A stretch of DNA of 24,819 nucleotides from CBDTYW01 sp965364735 (GTDB taxonomy: Bacteria; Actinomycetota; Nitriliruptoria; Nitriliruptorales; Nitriliruptoraceae). The notes under the pieces were generated by a model that was not told the origin of the DNA, made no database searches, and saw only the letters and a program-made list of their open reading frames with translations. Positions 1 through 7,661 of this stretch are shown here, piece after piece (within the stretch, counting starts at the first letter, position 1; every line of letters begins with the position of its first letter). Where the stretch lies: positions 1-24,819 of the forward strand of contig CBDTYW010000017.1 in NCBI GenBank assembly GCA_965364735.1. The letters are read 5' to 3'. A program made the position numbers and the translations under genes.

Positions 1-1586
1 AGCTCAACGTCACCGGTTCCTCCCTCGCTGCCGAGGACGAGCGTCGCCCCGCGACGCACGCGTCCACGGTCCAGCATGCCGGCTCCGCCGAGGCGCTGAG
101 CGAGCTCGCGACGAACGCTCGACACCGGCCCGAAGCGCAGCAGCAGCGGCAGCGCGACGGCGCCCGCGACACCCTCACCGACGAAGACGAGCCCGACCGG
201 CAGGTCGACGCCGACGAGCAGCAGCCGCATCGCCGCGATCACGGCGCCGACACCAGCCGCGGTGACCAGCGCGGGGACGTAGGCGCGGACGACCTCGCCC
301 GCCGTCATCCCGATCGTGCGGTTGAGCAGGATCAGGTACCCGACGTGACGCAGGCCTTCGCCGAGCGTCAGCACCGCGGCGTAGTACCAGAGCGGCCCGC
401 CGGCGACGGAGATCATCCCGGCCGCCAGCGCGATCACGTAGACGAGCTCGAACCCCAGCTGCCTGCTGAGCTCCGCGCGTGCCTGGACCGCGGTGATCGC
501 GAAGCGCGACATGATCCTGAAGGAGCTCGCCGCAGCCATCCACGGGACGAGCGTCGCGGCGATCCCCCACTGGTCACCGAGCACGGTGAAGACGAGCTCG
601 TTCGCCGCCACGGCGACCCCGACGGTGACGGGGACGAGGAACGTCGCAGCCACCGAGATCATCGACACGTACACCCGACGGAGCCGTTCGACATCCGCCT
701 GGATGCGGCTGAGGCTCGGGAAGAGCACGCGGCTGAGCGCGTCCGTCATCAGGTTCATCGGCAGGTTGACGAGGTAGAACGCGCGGTTGTACTGACCGAG
801 CAGGGTGTCCGAGACGTTGGCGGTGACGGCGAACGTGTCCGTCTGGTTGGTGAAGAAGTTGAGCAGCTGGATCCCCGAGATCCGGGCACCGAACTTGTAG
901 AGCGGCCGGTAGACGGGCCAGGAGAAGATCGGCCGCTTGGGGTGGCGCACGGCGCGGATCCGCAGGGTGGTGGAGATCGTCGCAGCCCCGACGTTGGCTC
1001 CGACGAGGGCCCAGACGCCGGCGCCGGCGAACGCCATGCCGAGGCCGATCACAATGAAGCCGCCGAAGAACGCGGTCGTCTCGATGATGGCGAGCTCACG
1101 GAACCGGAGCTGACGACGCAGCAATGCGTAGGCGGTGTTGCCGAACCCGAGGACGATGATGCTCGCGCTCATGGCGCGCAGGACGCCGATCGCGAGCGTG
1201 CGGTCGAGGTCCTCGTTGCCGAGCAGGTCGACGATCGCCGGGGCGAACGCGATGATCGCCCCGCCGACGAACAGGCCGAGACCGAGGCTGGAGGTGTAGC
1301 CCGCGCGGATCTCGTCGTCGTCGAGCGTCTCCTTCTGGATGAGCGCGGGGCCGATGCCCATCTCGGCCACGAACCGGGTCAGCCCGATCGTGAGCGTCCC
1401 GACCGTGAAGATCCCGAACGCAGACGGCGTGAGGAGACGGCCCATGAGCGCGCTGAAGATGATCTGCATCCCGGCGGACAGCCCGCTCTGGAGCAGCGTC
1501 CAGCGCATGCCGGAGACCGTGTCGCGTGACAGGTCGGCGTCGGCGCGCGCGTCGGGCGTCTCGGTCGCCGGGTCCAGATCGGTCAC
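1..1586 (-). CDS. Wzx-type polysaccharide flippase, 3' end cut by window edge
   Basis: Multi-pass membrane protein of the polysaccharide transporter (Wzx/PST, MOP superfamily) type, expected to flip undecaprenyl-linked repeat units across the plasma membrane. The minus strand reads open from a GTG at 1586 to the window edge, about 528 codons, so nearly the whole protein is present but the stop is not seen. After a short acidic, Asp/Ala-rich N-terminus, the first conserved stretch reads GMRWTLLQSG. Later comes the family-typical RAFYLVNLPMNLMTDALSRV with VLFPSLSRIQAD just downstream, embedded in many hydrophobic helices. The GTG overlaps the TGA of the upstream WecG-type gene (GTGA, 1583-1586) and has no clear ribosome binding site, which suggests translational coupling. 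It is probably the last or near-last gene of the left polysaccharide operon. The family call is confident; the substrate is unknown. Confidence 0.88.
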   Translation of the reverse strand, partial: MTDLDPATETPDARADADLSRDTVSGMRWTLLQSGLSAGMQIIFSALMGRLLTPSAFGIFTVGTLTIGLTRFVAEMGIGPALIQKETLDDDEIRAGYTSSLGLGLFVGGAIIAFAPAIVDLLGNEDLDRTLAIGVLRAMSASIIVLGFGNTAYALLRRQLRFRELAIIETTAFFGGFIVIGLGMAFAGAGVWALVGANVGAATISTTLRIRAVRHPKRPIFSWPVYRPLYKFGARISGIQLLNFFTNQTDTFAVTANVSDTLLGQYNRAFYLVNLPMNLMTDALSRVLFPSLSRIQADVERLRRVYVSMISVAATFLVPVTVGVAVAANELVFTVLGDQWGIAATLVPWMAAASSFRIMSRFAITAVQARAELSRQLGFELVYVIALAAGMISVAGGPLWYYAAVLTLGEGLRHVGYLILLNRTIGMTAGEVVRAYVPALVTAAGVGAVIAAMRLLLVGVDLPVGLVFVGEGVAGAVALPLLLRFGPVSSVRRELAQRLGGAGMLDRGRVRRGATLVLGSEGGTGDVE

Positions 1587-2380
1587 CGGACGGGACGGGG
1601 CGCGGAGCGTCGCTGGTCCACCAGCTGCTTCGCCAACGCGGCCACGAACGCGGGGTTCGTCTTCGCGTAGCGCTTCCAGAGCCGCTTGGGCTCCTGCTTC
1701 AGCCGGTAGGCCCACTCGAGGCCACGCTCCTGGATCCAGTCCGGTGCCTGCGGGACGTTGCCGGACAACAGGTCGAAGGCTGCGCCGACGGCCATGATCG
1801 CGACGCCGGGCAGCTCCTCGCGGATCCGGTCCACCCACAGCTCCTGCTTCGGCATCCCGAGACCGACCCAGAGGATGTCGGCGCCGGACGCGCGGACGTC
1901 GTCGAGGACGGCCTGCTGCTCGTCGTCGGTGAGCGGTCGGAACGGCGGTGCGTTGCGACCGACGATCTGGACGCCGGGCGCGAGGGTCTCGGCTGCCTCG
2001 ACGAGCAGGTCCAGCGTCTCGTCGGTGGCGCCGAAGAGGTAGTGCTTCCAGCCGAGCTCGACGCCGTGTGGGAGCGCCAGCTCCATCAGGTCCGGCCCGT
2101 AGACCCGCTCCTGGTCGGGGTTGGCGGTCTTGCGCAGCGCCCAGACCAACGGCATGCCGTCGGGCGTGGCGACGTCGACGCGGGCGATCGCGGCCGCCAG
2201 CGTGGCGTCCTCGCGCGCGGTCATCACGGAGTGGACGTTGCAGAAGAAGAACGTCAGCGAGCGGTCCGCGGGGCGGTCTGCGACGAGGTCGAGCACCTCG
2301 GCGTACGAGGTCATCGAGATCTGCGAGCCGACGATGTCGGCCCGCTCCGGCAGCGTGAAGGCCATGGCCTCCTCGGCCAT
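1583..2380 (-). CDS. WecG/TagA/CpsF-family (GT26) glycosyltransferase
   Basis: A 265-residue GT26 enzyme. The family transfers a sugar from a nucleotide donor (for example ManNAcA or ManNAc) to an undecaprenyl-diphosphate-linked sugar at the inner membrane face. Visible family signatures: FFFCNVHSV near residues 44-52, ATPDGMPLVW at 71-80 (Asp74 aligns with the proposed catalytic Asp of TagA), GLGMPKQELW near the middle, GAAFDLLSG, and the C-terminal GLEWAYRLKQEPKRLWKRY, a membrane-targeting appendage in this family. The ATG overlaps the stop of the upstream Wzz/BY-kinase gene (ATGA, 2380-2382), and its own stop overlaps the flippase GTG. A second ATG at codon 6 is an alternative start. A second GT26 domain lies in this window at 19673-21925, so the two probably act on different acceptors or polymers. 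Sugar specificity cannot be read from sequence. Confidence 0.93.
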   Translation of the reverse strand: MAEEAMAFTLPERADIVGSQISMTSYAEVLDLVADRPADRSLTFFFCNVHSVMTAREDATLAAAIARVDVATPDGMPLVWALRKTANPDQERVYGPDLMELALPHGVELGWKHYLFGATDETLDLLVEAAETLAPGVQIVGRNAPPFRPLTDDEQQAVLDDVRASGADILWVGLGMPKQELWVDRIREELPGVAIMAVGAAFDLLSGNVPQAPDWIQERGLEWAYRLKQEPKRLWKRYAKTNPAFVAALAKQLVDQRRSAPRPVR

Positions 2381-3948
2381 CAGCGGTTCCGCTCGGCGCC
2401 GACGCTCGCGGCGCGACGCGGCGTGATCGACGGGACGGCCCCGTTCGAGGAGCTGCTGCTGCCCTTGCCGCGGCCCGCCAGCGACATGGGGCCGGGCGCG
2501 GAGTCGTTGATGTAGAGGTATCCCAGCAGCGGCGCAGACACGAAGGCCAGGCGTTCACGGACCTCGATCAGCTGCTGGACCGGCGCCCCGCGCTCGATGA
2601 CGAGCACGAGGCCGTCGACCTGGCCCGCGATGACCGACGTGTCGGCGACCGACAGCAGCGGTGCGGCGTCGACGACGATCAGCTCGGCCTCCTCCTTCAG
2701 CTCCAGCATCGCCTTGCGGAAGCCGGTCGTCCGGACGAACGACTGGGTGTCCGTCGCGCCACGCCCTGCGGCGACGACGGGAAGGCTGAGGTCTTCGGCG
2801 ACGTAGTAGTTGTAGATGCACTCCTCGACGGAGCGTTCGCCGGACGCGAGCTCGGTCAGCCCGTTCAGCTTGTCGATCTCGATGGCGCGCGAGAGCGCGC
2901 GGTGACGGATGTCGCCGTCGACGAGGATCGTCTCACGACCGTCGCGTGCGCCGGCGGCGCTCAGGTGCAGCGCCGACTCGGTCTTGTTGGTCGACGCGAC
3001 GGGGCTCGTGATCAGCACGGACTTGCCGCGGATCCGCTGGAGCGCGAACTCCACCGACGAGAGCACGAAGAGGAACGCCTCCGCGACGCGCGCGTCCGGG
3101 ACGCCCTGCAGGTCCGGGACCTCGCCGAGCAGCGGGGCGCCGAGGATCGAGGCCGGGTCGTCCGCGGTGAGGACCCGGTCGAAGCGGCCCGCACGCCAGT
3201 ACGCGATCGCGACCGCGACCAGCGCGGAGAGGAGCAGGCCGATGAGCGCGGCGCTCTCGGGGTTCGGGGCGCTCGGCTGCTGGGTGGGCTCAGCACCCTC
3301 GAAGCGCTCGACGCCGTCGCCGAAGAGGGCGATGTAGGTGTCGATGGTGACGATCTGGCCCTCGAGCGCGGCCTTGCGGTTCACGAGCGCCTGGGTCTCG
3401 ATGGCCTGCTGGTTCAGCACGGCCCCACCGAGGAGGCGGATCTCGTCGTTGATGTCGTCGATGGCGAGGCGCAGCTGGGTCTTGGCAGCGTCGGCGCGCG
3501 CCGTCTCCTCGATCTTGCGCTGGGTGCGGTAGACGGTGGCCACGGTGTTCGCGAGCTCGGCGGCGAGCTCGCCGCTCGGGCCGCTGGCCCCGATGATGAT
3601 GGTGCGGGTCTCGGGCGCCGCGGTGACGGACACGCGGTCACGCACCTCGACGGGGGCGAGCCCGAGGCTGTTGGCGACGAGCTCACGCAGGCCACGGCCG
3701 CTGATCGTCTGGGCCTCACCGCGGACGATGTCGGCCGGGTCGGTCTTCTGCTGCGGCGCGAGGACGCTGTCGTCGAGGTCGGTCAGGACGAGGCGTGCGC
3801 TCGTGTCGAAGCGTTCAGGCTCGAGGCCACCGAGGACGTACGCGAGGATCGTGCCCGTGAGCGTGATCGCCACGACCAGCCATTTGTGACGCAGCACGCT
3901 CGCGACGAGGCCGGGCCCCTCGCGATGATCCAGTGTCGTGGGCTCCAT
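2380..3948 (-). CDS. Wzz/BY-kinase-like polysaccharide chain-length protein with degenerate P-loop
   Basis: A 522-residue co-polymerase/tyrosine autokinase-like protein. Layout: short cytoplasmic N-terminus, TM1 about 24-42, extracytoplasmic Wzz domain about 45-225 with a coiled stretch near 145-200, TM2 about 232-250, then a cytoplasmic ParA/BY-kinase-like domain 260-480. Walker A' (ILVDGDIRH, 341-349) and Walker B (LIVVDAAP, 423-430) are recognisable. The P-loop reads SPVASTNKTESALHLS (315-330): Lys322 is kept, but the usual PGEGKS/T glycines are Ser and Asn. The tail after residue 482 is Ser/Gly-rich and has no tyrosine, whereas active BY-kinases carry a C-terminal Tyr cluster. Chain-length control of the polymer is likely; kinase activity is doubtful. 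The ATG at 3948 is preceded by AAGGA at good spacing, 54 bases after the GDP-fucose synthase gene. Confidence 0.88.
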   Translation of the reverse strand: MEPTTLDHREGPGLVASVLRHKWLVVAITLTGTILAYVLGGLEPERFDTSARLVLTDLDDSVLAPQQKTDPADIVRGEAQTISGRGLRELVANSLGLAPVEVRDRVSVTAAPETRTIIIGASGPSGELAAELANTVATVYRTQRKIEETARADAAKTQLRLAIDDINDEIRLLGGAVLNQQAIETQALVNRKAALEGQIVTIDTYIALFGDGVERFEGAEPTQQPSAPNPESAALIGLLLSALVAVAIAYWRAGRFDRVLTADDPASILGAPLLGEVPDLQGVPDARVAEAFLFVLSSVEFALQRIRGKSVLITSPVASTNKTESALHLSAAGARDGRETILVDGDIRHRALSRAIEIDKLNGLTELASGERSVEECIYNYYVAEDLSLPVVAAGRGATDTQSFVRTTGFRKAMLELKEEAELIVVDAAPLLSVADTSVIAGQVDGLVLVIERGAPVQQLIEVRERLAFVSAPLLGYLYINDSAPGPMSLAGRGKGSSSSSNGAVPSITPRRAASVGAERNR

Positions 3949-3962
3949 CGGCTGTCCTTGGT

Positions 3963-3980
3963 ACGGAGCGTGGGCTCCGT
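3963..3980 (-). other. Short hairpin just upstream of the Wzz/BY-kinase ribosome binding site
   Basis: A perfect 7-bp inverted repeat (ACGGAGC at 3963-3969, GCTCCGT at 3974-3980) with a 4-base loop lies in the 54-base gap between the GDP-fucose synthase stop and the Wzz/BY-kinase start. On the minus-strand transcript it ends about three bases before the AAGGA ribosome binding site. There is no T-run, so it is not a classical terminator. It could be an RNA processing or stability element that sets relative expression, or chance. Confidence 0.4.
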
Positions 3981-4002
3981 GGTGGTGCGGAAGTCGTTGC
4001 GG

Positions 4003-4971
4003 TCAGAGGCCGCGTGCGGTGTCGATGTTCTCGAGGAACCAGGCATAGGTGGCGGCGACGCCCTCGCGAAGGTCGACTTGGGCCTTCCAGCCGGTCTCGG
4101 CCAGCTTCGTCACGTCGAGCAGCTTCTGCATCGTGCCGTCGGGCATCTCGGTGTTGAAGACGAACTCGCCGTCCCAGCCGACGACGTCGGCGATGAGCTG
4201 AGCGAGCTCACCGATCGAGATGTCCTCGCCGACGCCGACGTTGAGGTGCTCCTCACCGACGTAGTGCTTGAGCGCGTGGATGGTCGCATCCGCGAGGTCG
4301 TCGTTGTAGAGGAACTCGCGGCGCGGTCGCCCGGTTCCCCAGACCTCGACGGTCGCCGCGCCCTCTTCCTTCGCGGTGTGCAGCTTGCGCAGCAGCGCCG
4401 GCAGGACGTGGGAGTTCTTCAGGTCGAAGTTGTCGCCGGGGCCGTACATGTTCGTCGGCATCAGCGAGATCATGTCCGCGCCGTACTGGCGGCGGTACAT
4501 CTTCGTGAGCTCGAGCGCCGCGATCTTCGCGATCGCGTAGCCCTCGTTGGTCGGCTCCAGCGGCCCGGTGAGGAGGTGCTCCTCCTTCATCGGCTGCGGC
4601 GCCTGCTTCGGGTAGATGCACGACGAGCCGAGCACGACGACCTTCTCGACGCCGGCACGATGGCTGGCGTCGACGGTGTTGGCCGAGATCATCAGGTTGT
4701 CGTACAGGAACTCGGCCTGCGCCGACCGGTTCGCGTGGATGCCGCCGACCTTCGCCGCGGCGATGATCGAGACGTGGGGCTTCGTCCGGGCGACGAACGC
4801 CTCGGTGTCGGCCTGGCGCGTCAGGTCGAGCTCGCTCGACGTGGCGGTGATGAGGTCGCCGATGTTCTCGGACTCAAGGCGCCGCACGATGGCGGAGCCG
4901 ACGAGGCCGCGGTGTCCGGCGACCCAGACACGCTTGCCGGTCAGGTCGTAGGGGTCTGCTGCGATGCTCAC
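4003..4971 (-). CDS. fcl: GDP-L-fucose synthase (GDP-4-keto-6-deoxymannose epimerase/reductase)
   Basis: A 322-residue short-chain (extended SDR) enzyme that epimerises GDP-4-keto-6-deoxy-D-mannose at C3 and C5 and reduces C4 with NADPH, giving GDP-L-fucose in the cytoplasm. The nucleotide-binding loop is GHRGLVGS (19-26). The family hallmark GSSCIYP (115-121) supplies Ser116 and Cys118. Tyr145 and Lys149 lie in YAIAK, and His188 follows MPTNMYGPGDNFD. These match Ser107, Cys109, Tyr136, Lys140 and His179 of the E. coli enzyme with a constant offset of 9. The GTG start at 4971 has GGAGA five or so bases upstream and gives the usual family length; longer readings run into gmd and add non-conserved Arg/Ser sequence. 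It lies 10 bases after the gmd stop, so the two successive pathway steps are co-transcribed. Confidence 0.96.
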   Translation of the reverse strand: MSIAADPYDLTGKRVWVAGHRGLVGSAIVRRLESENIGDLITATSSELDLTRQADTEAFVARTKPHVSIIAAAKVGGIHANRSAQAEFLYDNLMISANTVDASHRAGVEKVVVLGSSCIYPKQAPQPMKEEHLLTGPLEPTNEGYAIAKIAALELTKMYRRQYGADMISLMPTNMYGPGDNFDLKNSHVLPALLRKLHTAKEEGAATVEVWGTGRPRREFLYNDDLADATIHALKHYVGEEHLNVGVGEDISIGELAQLIADVVGWDGEFVFNTEMPDGTMQKLLDVTKLAETGWKAQVDLREGVAATYAWFLENIDTARGL

Positions 4972-4981
4972 GTCGTCTCCG

Positions 4982-6109
4982 TCAGGCCGTCGGCGGGATC
5001 TTGCGCAGGTGCGCCGGGAGATCCTCCGGGTTGACGTCGAGGTCGTCGGCGCCCTTGAGCAGCATCTCCGCGTCGCCGCGGACGTCCTCGGCGAACTTCG
5101 CCGACACGATCGCGCGGGCACCGGCGATGCCGTCGACGCCGTGGTCGCGCAGGTCGCTCTCCATCATCTCCTCGACGAGCTGCGAGAAGGTCGTCTTCGG
5201 CTCCCAGCCGAGGATCTCCTTGGCGCGCGTCGGGTCGGAGTGGAGGTGCTCGACCTCGGTCGGACGGAAGTAGCGCGGGTCGACCTCGACGAACGGGTCC
5301 CACTTGAGGCCCACGTGCCCGAAGGCCAGCGCGCAGAACTTGCGGACGGAGTGCGTCTCGCCCATGCCGAGGATGAAGTCGCCCGGCACGTCGTGCTGGA
5401 GCATCATCCACATGGCCTCGACGTAGTCGCGGGCGTGGCCCCAGTCGCGCTTGGCGTCCAGGTTGCCCAGGTACAGCTTCTCCTGCTGCCCGGCGACGAT
5501 CGCGGCGACCGCGCGGGTGATCTTGCGGGTGACGAAGGTCGGGCCACGACGCGGCGACTCGTGGTTGAACAGGATCCCGTTGGTGGCGAACATGTCGTAC
5601 GCCTCCCGGTAGTTCTTCACCAGGTGGTAGGCGTAGACCTTCGCGCAGGCGTACGGCGACCGCGGCTGGAACGGCGAGCTCTCGCTCTGCGGCGGCGGGG
5701 CGTCACCGAACATCTCGGAGGTGCCTGCCTGGTAGAACCGCGTGTCGACCTCGGTGTCGCGGATCGCTTCGAGGATGCGCGTGACGCCGAGCCCGTCGAC
5801 GTCAGCGGTGTACTCCGGCTGCTGGAAGCTGACCGCGACGTGGCTCTGGGCGCCGAGGTTGTAGATCTCGTCGGGCTCGGTCGTGCGGATGAGCCGCGCG
5901 ATCTGGGAGCCGTCGCTGAGGTCGCCGTAGTGCAGGACCATCCGCACGTCGTCCTCGTGCTGGTCCTGGTAGATGTGGTCGATGCGCTGGGTGTTGAAGT
6001 GCGAGGCACGACGCATGATGCCGTGGACCTCGTAGCCCTTCTCGAGCAGCAGCTCCGCCAGGTACGAGCCGTCCTGGCCGGTGATGCCGGTGATCAACGC
6101 TTTCTTCAA
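4982..6109 (-). CDS. gmd: GDP-mannose 4,6-dehydratase
   Basis: A 375-residue enzyme converting GDP-D-mannose to GDP-4-keto-6-deoxy-D-mannose with bound NADP, the first committed step to GDP-L-fucose and related 6-deoxyhexoses. The start MKKALITGITGQDGSYLAE holds the GITGQDG nucleotide loop (8-14). The catalytic TSE triplet is at 130-132, with Tyr153 and Lys157 in SPYACAKVYAYHL. Other signatures are NLGAQSHVAVSF (84-95), NHESPRRG (182-189) and the RDWGHARDYVEAMW region. The C-terminus is slightly longer than the E. coli enzyme. The start is a TTG at 6109 with AGGA upstream; the ATG at 6123 and GTG at 6114 on this strand are out of frame. It is followed 10 bases later by the GDP-L-fucose synthase gene. 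No mannose-supply genes (manA/manB/manC) are in the window. Confidence 0.97.
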   Translation of the reverse strand: MKKALITGITGQDGSYLAELLLEKGYEVHGIMRRASHFNTQRIDHIYQDQHEDDVRMVLHYGDLSDGSQIARLIRTTEPDEIYNLGAQSHVAVSFQQPEYTADVDGLGVTRILEAIRDTEVDTRFYQAGTSEMFGDAPPPQSESSPFQPRSPYACAKVYAYHLVKNYREAYDMFATNGILFNHESPRRGPTFVTRKITRAVAAIVAGQQEKLYLGNLDAKRDWGHARDYVEAMWMMLQHDVPGDFILGMGETHSVRKFCALAFGHVGLKWDPFVEVDPRYFRPTEVEHLHSDPTRAKEILGWEPKTTFSQLVEEMMESDLRDHGVDGIAGARAIVSAKFAEDVRGDAEMLLKGADDLDVNPEDLPAHLRKIPPTA

Positions 6110-6315
6110 CGCACGTCCTTCATGACAACGTCTGGGAGCAACCGGCCGGCACAGAGAAGCGCGCGTGAGCAGCCCCGGAGAGAGCTCAACGCGGTGAGAG
6201 GTTGTCTCGGCACTCTGCGCGACAGATCAGGTCATCGAAGGGTACGCGAGGCGCGCCGTCCCCTCCACCGGCTCACCGGCCAACTGGTCGCAGGCTGCAC
6301 GCCGACGCGGTCAGA
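6110..6315. promoter_or_regulatory. 206-bp gap upstream of gmd, probable promoter region
   Basis: Non-coding gap between the stop of the GT4 gene and the TTG of gmd, both on the minus strand. Its length and position suggest a promoter for the gmd-fucose synthase-Wzz-WecG-Wzx run. I see no convincing sigma-70-type -35/-10 pair, no clear inverted-repeat operator and no reading frame with a supported start. A five-codon minus-strand ORF (ATG at 6123) overlaps the gmd start out of frame and may be chance. Confidence 0.4.
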
Positions 6316-7533
6316 TCATGACACCGGGGCATAGACCTGGGCGACGATCTCCTCGATCGTCGGGGTGTTCGACGGGTCGAGCGCGAACGCGCGGACGGCG
6401 GCGGAGGCGGACTCCCAGGCAGCTCGGTCGTGGGTGAGCATCCTCAGCCCCTCGGCGAGGTCGCGGATGGCCTGCTCCGGCGAGATCGGCGCGACCTTCA
6501 CGCCGCCGTCCGAGGGGACCATCGCGCCCGGACCACCGACGTCGAGGCAGACGACCGGCAGGCCGGCCGCCATCGCTTCGAGGATGACGTAGCCGGACGA
6601 GTCGTGAAGGCTCGGGAAGAGGAAGACGTGGTGCGCGGCGTAGGCCTTCAGGACGTCTTCGCGGGGCACCCGGCCGTGCAGCGTCACCCTGTCGGCGACG
6701 CCGAGCTCGACGGCCAGGTCGCGGAGGTGGTCCTCCATGACGCCGCGGCCGTACACGTCGAACGTCGCGGCGGGGTGGTCCTTCGCGTACTCGGCGAAGG
6801 CGCGCAGGGCATAGGAGGAGCCCTTCCAGCCCAGCAGACGGCCGACGTACAAGCAGGCGAGCCCGGTCTCGGGGCCGGCCTCCGCGCGCAGCTCCGCGAT
6901 GCGGGCGAGCTCCCCGCGCTCCATCGTGCTCTTCTGCACGATCATCGCGTGGTCGTGGGCATCGGCCGGGTAGGCGTCAAGGGTCTGCTGGGTGCTGACC
7001 GCGAGGACGGCCGCGTTGCGCGCGCAGGCCTGCAGCCTCGGGTCGCGCTTGGCCATGCGGTTGCTGAGCTCACGGGTCAGCTCACGCCCCGCCTGGTGCC
7101 AGCCCAGCCACTTCGGGGCGTAGAAGGCCACCGGGACGGTCTCGCCGCCCCCGACCGGGCCCCAGATGAACGGGACGCCGAGCCGCCACAGCTCGCTCGG
7201 GACGCGGTGCGCGCCGGTCGTGCACTGGTGGACGACGTCGAACGGCTCCGCGGCGTGCAGCTCCTGCCCTCGCTCCAGCGCCGCCTGCTGCCACCGGCGG
7301 TAGTGCATCCAGCGCTTGAGGCGGCCGCCGGACATCTCCGTGCCGACGTACTCGAAGCGCAGGTTCTCGCGCGGGTTCGCGGCGAGCTCCGCCTCGATGT
7401 CGTCGCGGAAGTAGTGGTCGGTCAGCGCGACGACCTCGTGGTCGCGCGCCAGCGTCGTCGCCCACTTCCAGCCGTTGCCGCGCTCGGAGCCAGCGCCGGG
7501 CTGGCAGTCGAACACGGCGAGCAGGATCTTCAT
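6316..7533 (-). CDS. GT4-family (GT-B fold) glycosyltransferase
   Basis: A 405-residue retaining-type glycosyltransferase of the GT4/RfaB class, expected to add a sugar to the lipid-linked repeat unit at the cytoplasmic face. The N-terminal GT4 acceptor domain begins MKILLAVFDCQPGAGSERG. The C-terminal donor domain shows YVGRLLGWKGSSYALRAF, the FDVYGRG strand, VTLHGRVPREDVLKAY and the nucleotide-sugar site SLHDSSGYVILEAMAAG. The usual E-x7-E motif is D-x7-E here, since Asp replaces the first Glu. The start is the ATG at 7533; upstream in-frame codons add Arg/Phe sequence unlike the family, and the ribosome binding site is weak (GGAA). It lies 206 bases before gmd on the same strand and is divergent from the beta-helix gene. 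The donor is unknown; GDP-fucose made next door is a natural candidate, but that is inference. Confidence 0.9.
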   Translation of the reverse strand: MKILLAVFDCQPGAGSERGNGWKWATTLARDHEVVALTDHYFRDDIEAELAANPRENLRFEYVGTEMSGGRLKRWMHYRRWQQAALERGQELHAAEPFDVVHQCTTGAHRVPSELWRLGVPFIWGPVGGGETVPVAFYAPKWLGWHQAGRELTRELSNRMAKRDPRLQACARNAAVLAVSTQQTLDAYPADAHDHAMIVQKSTMERGELARIAELRAEAGPETGLACLYVGRLLGWKGSSYALRAFAEYAKDHPAATFDVYGRGVMEDHLRDLAVELGVADRVTLHGRVPREDVLKAYAAHHVFLFPSLHDSSGYVILEAMAAGLPVVCLDVGGPGAMVPSDGGVKVAPISPEQAIRDLAEGLRMLTHDRAAWESASAAVRAFALDPSNTPTIEEIVAQVYAPVS

Positions 7534-7661
7534 CAGATGCGGTTCCGGGCTGAGAGCAGGGGCATCAGTATCGCTGACCCGTCGCCCGAACGACCACACT
7601 GTGACTCGCGCGAACCTCTCGAAGCGGTCACCATGCAGCACCGCCCGACCTCAGGAGCGAC
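7534..7661. promoter_or_regulatory. Divergent promoter region, GT4 gene / beta-helix gene
   Basis: A 128-bp gap between two genes read away from each other, so it must hold promoters for both or for their operons. On the plus side, AGGAG at about 7651-7655 is the ribosome binding site of the beta-helix gene. A GATACT block on the minus strand (near 7570) resembles a -10 element, but no good -35 partner is visible at the usual spacing. Confidence 0.4.

Noticed and set aside
345..1529. A 394-codon plus-strand open frame over the flippase gene
   Set aside because: The minus strand encodes a recognisable multi-pass flippase throughout; the plus frame is hydrophilic low-complexity sequence typical of a shadow.
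2902..5034. A 710-codon plus-strand open frame antisense to the Wzz-like, fucose synthase and gmd genes
   Set aside because: It is rich in Arg, Asp, Val and Glu without domains, and spans three genes with clear motifs on the other strand. Long antisense frames are expected at this GC content.
6106..6123. A five-codon leader ORF (MKDVR) overlapping the gmd start
   Set aside because: It is too short to judge; the AAGGA inside it serves as the gmd ribosome binding site, and nothing suggests attenuation.
4964..6334. A 456-codon plus-strand open frame over gmd
   Set aside because: Antisense to gmd, whose catalytic residues are all in place; no motif in the plus frame.
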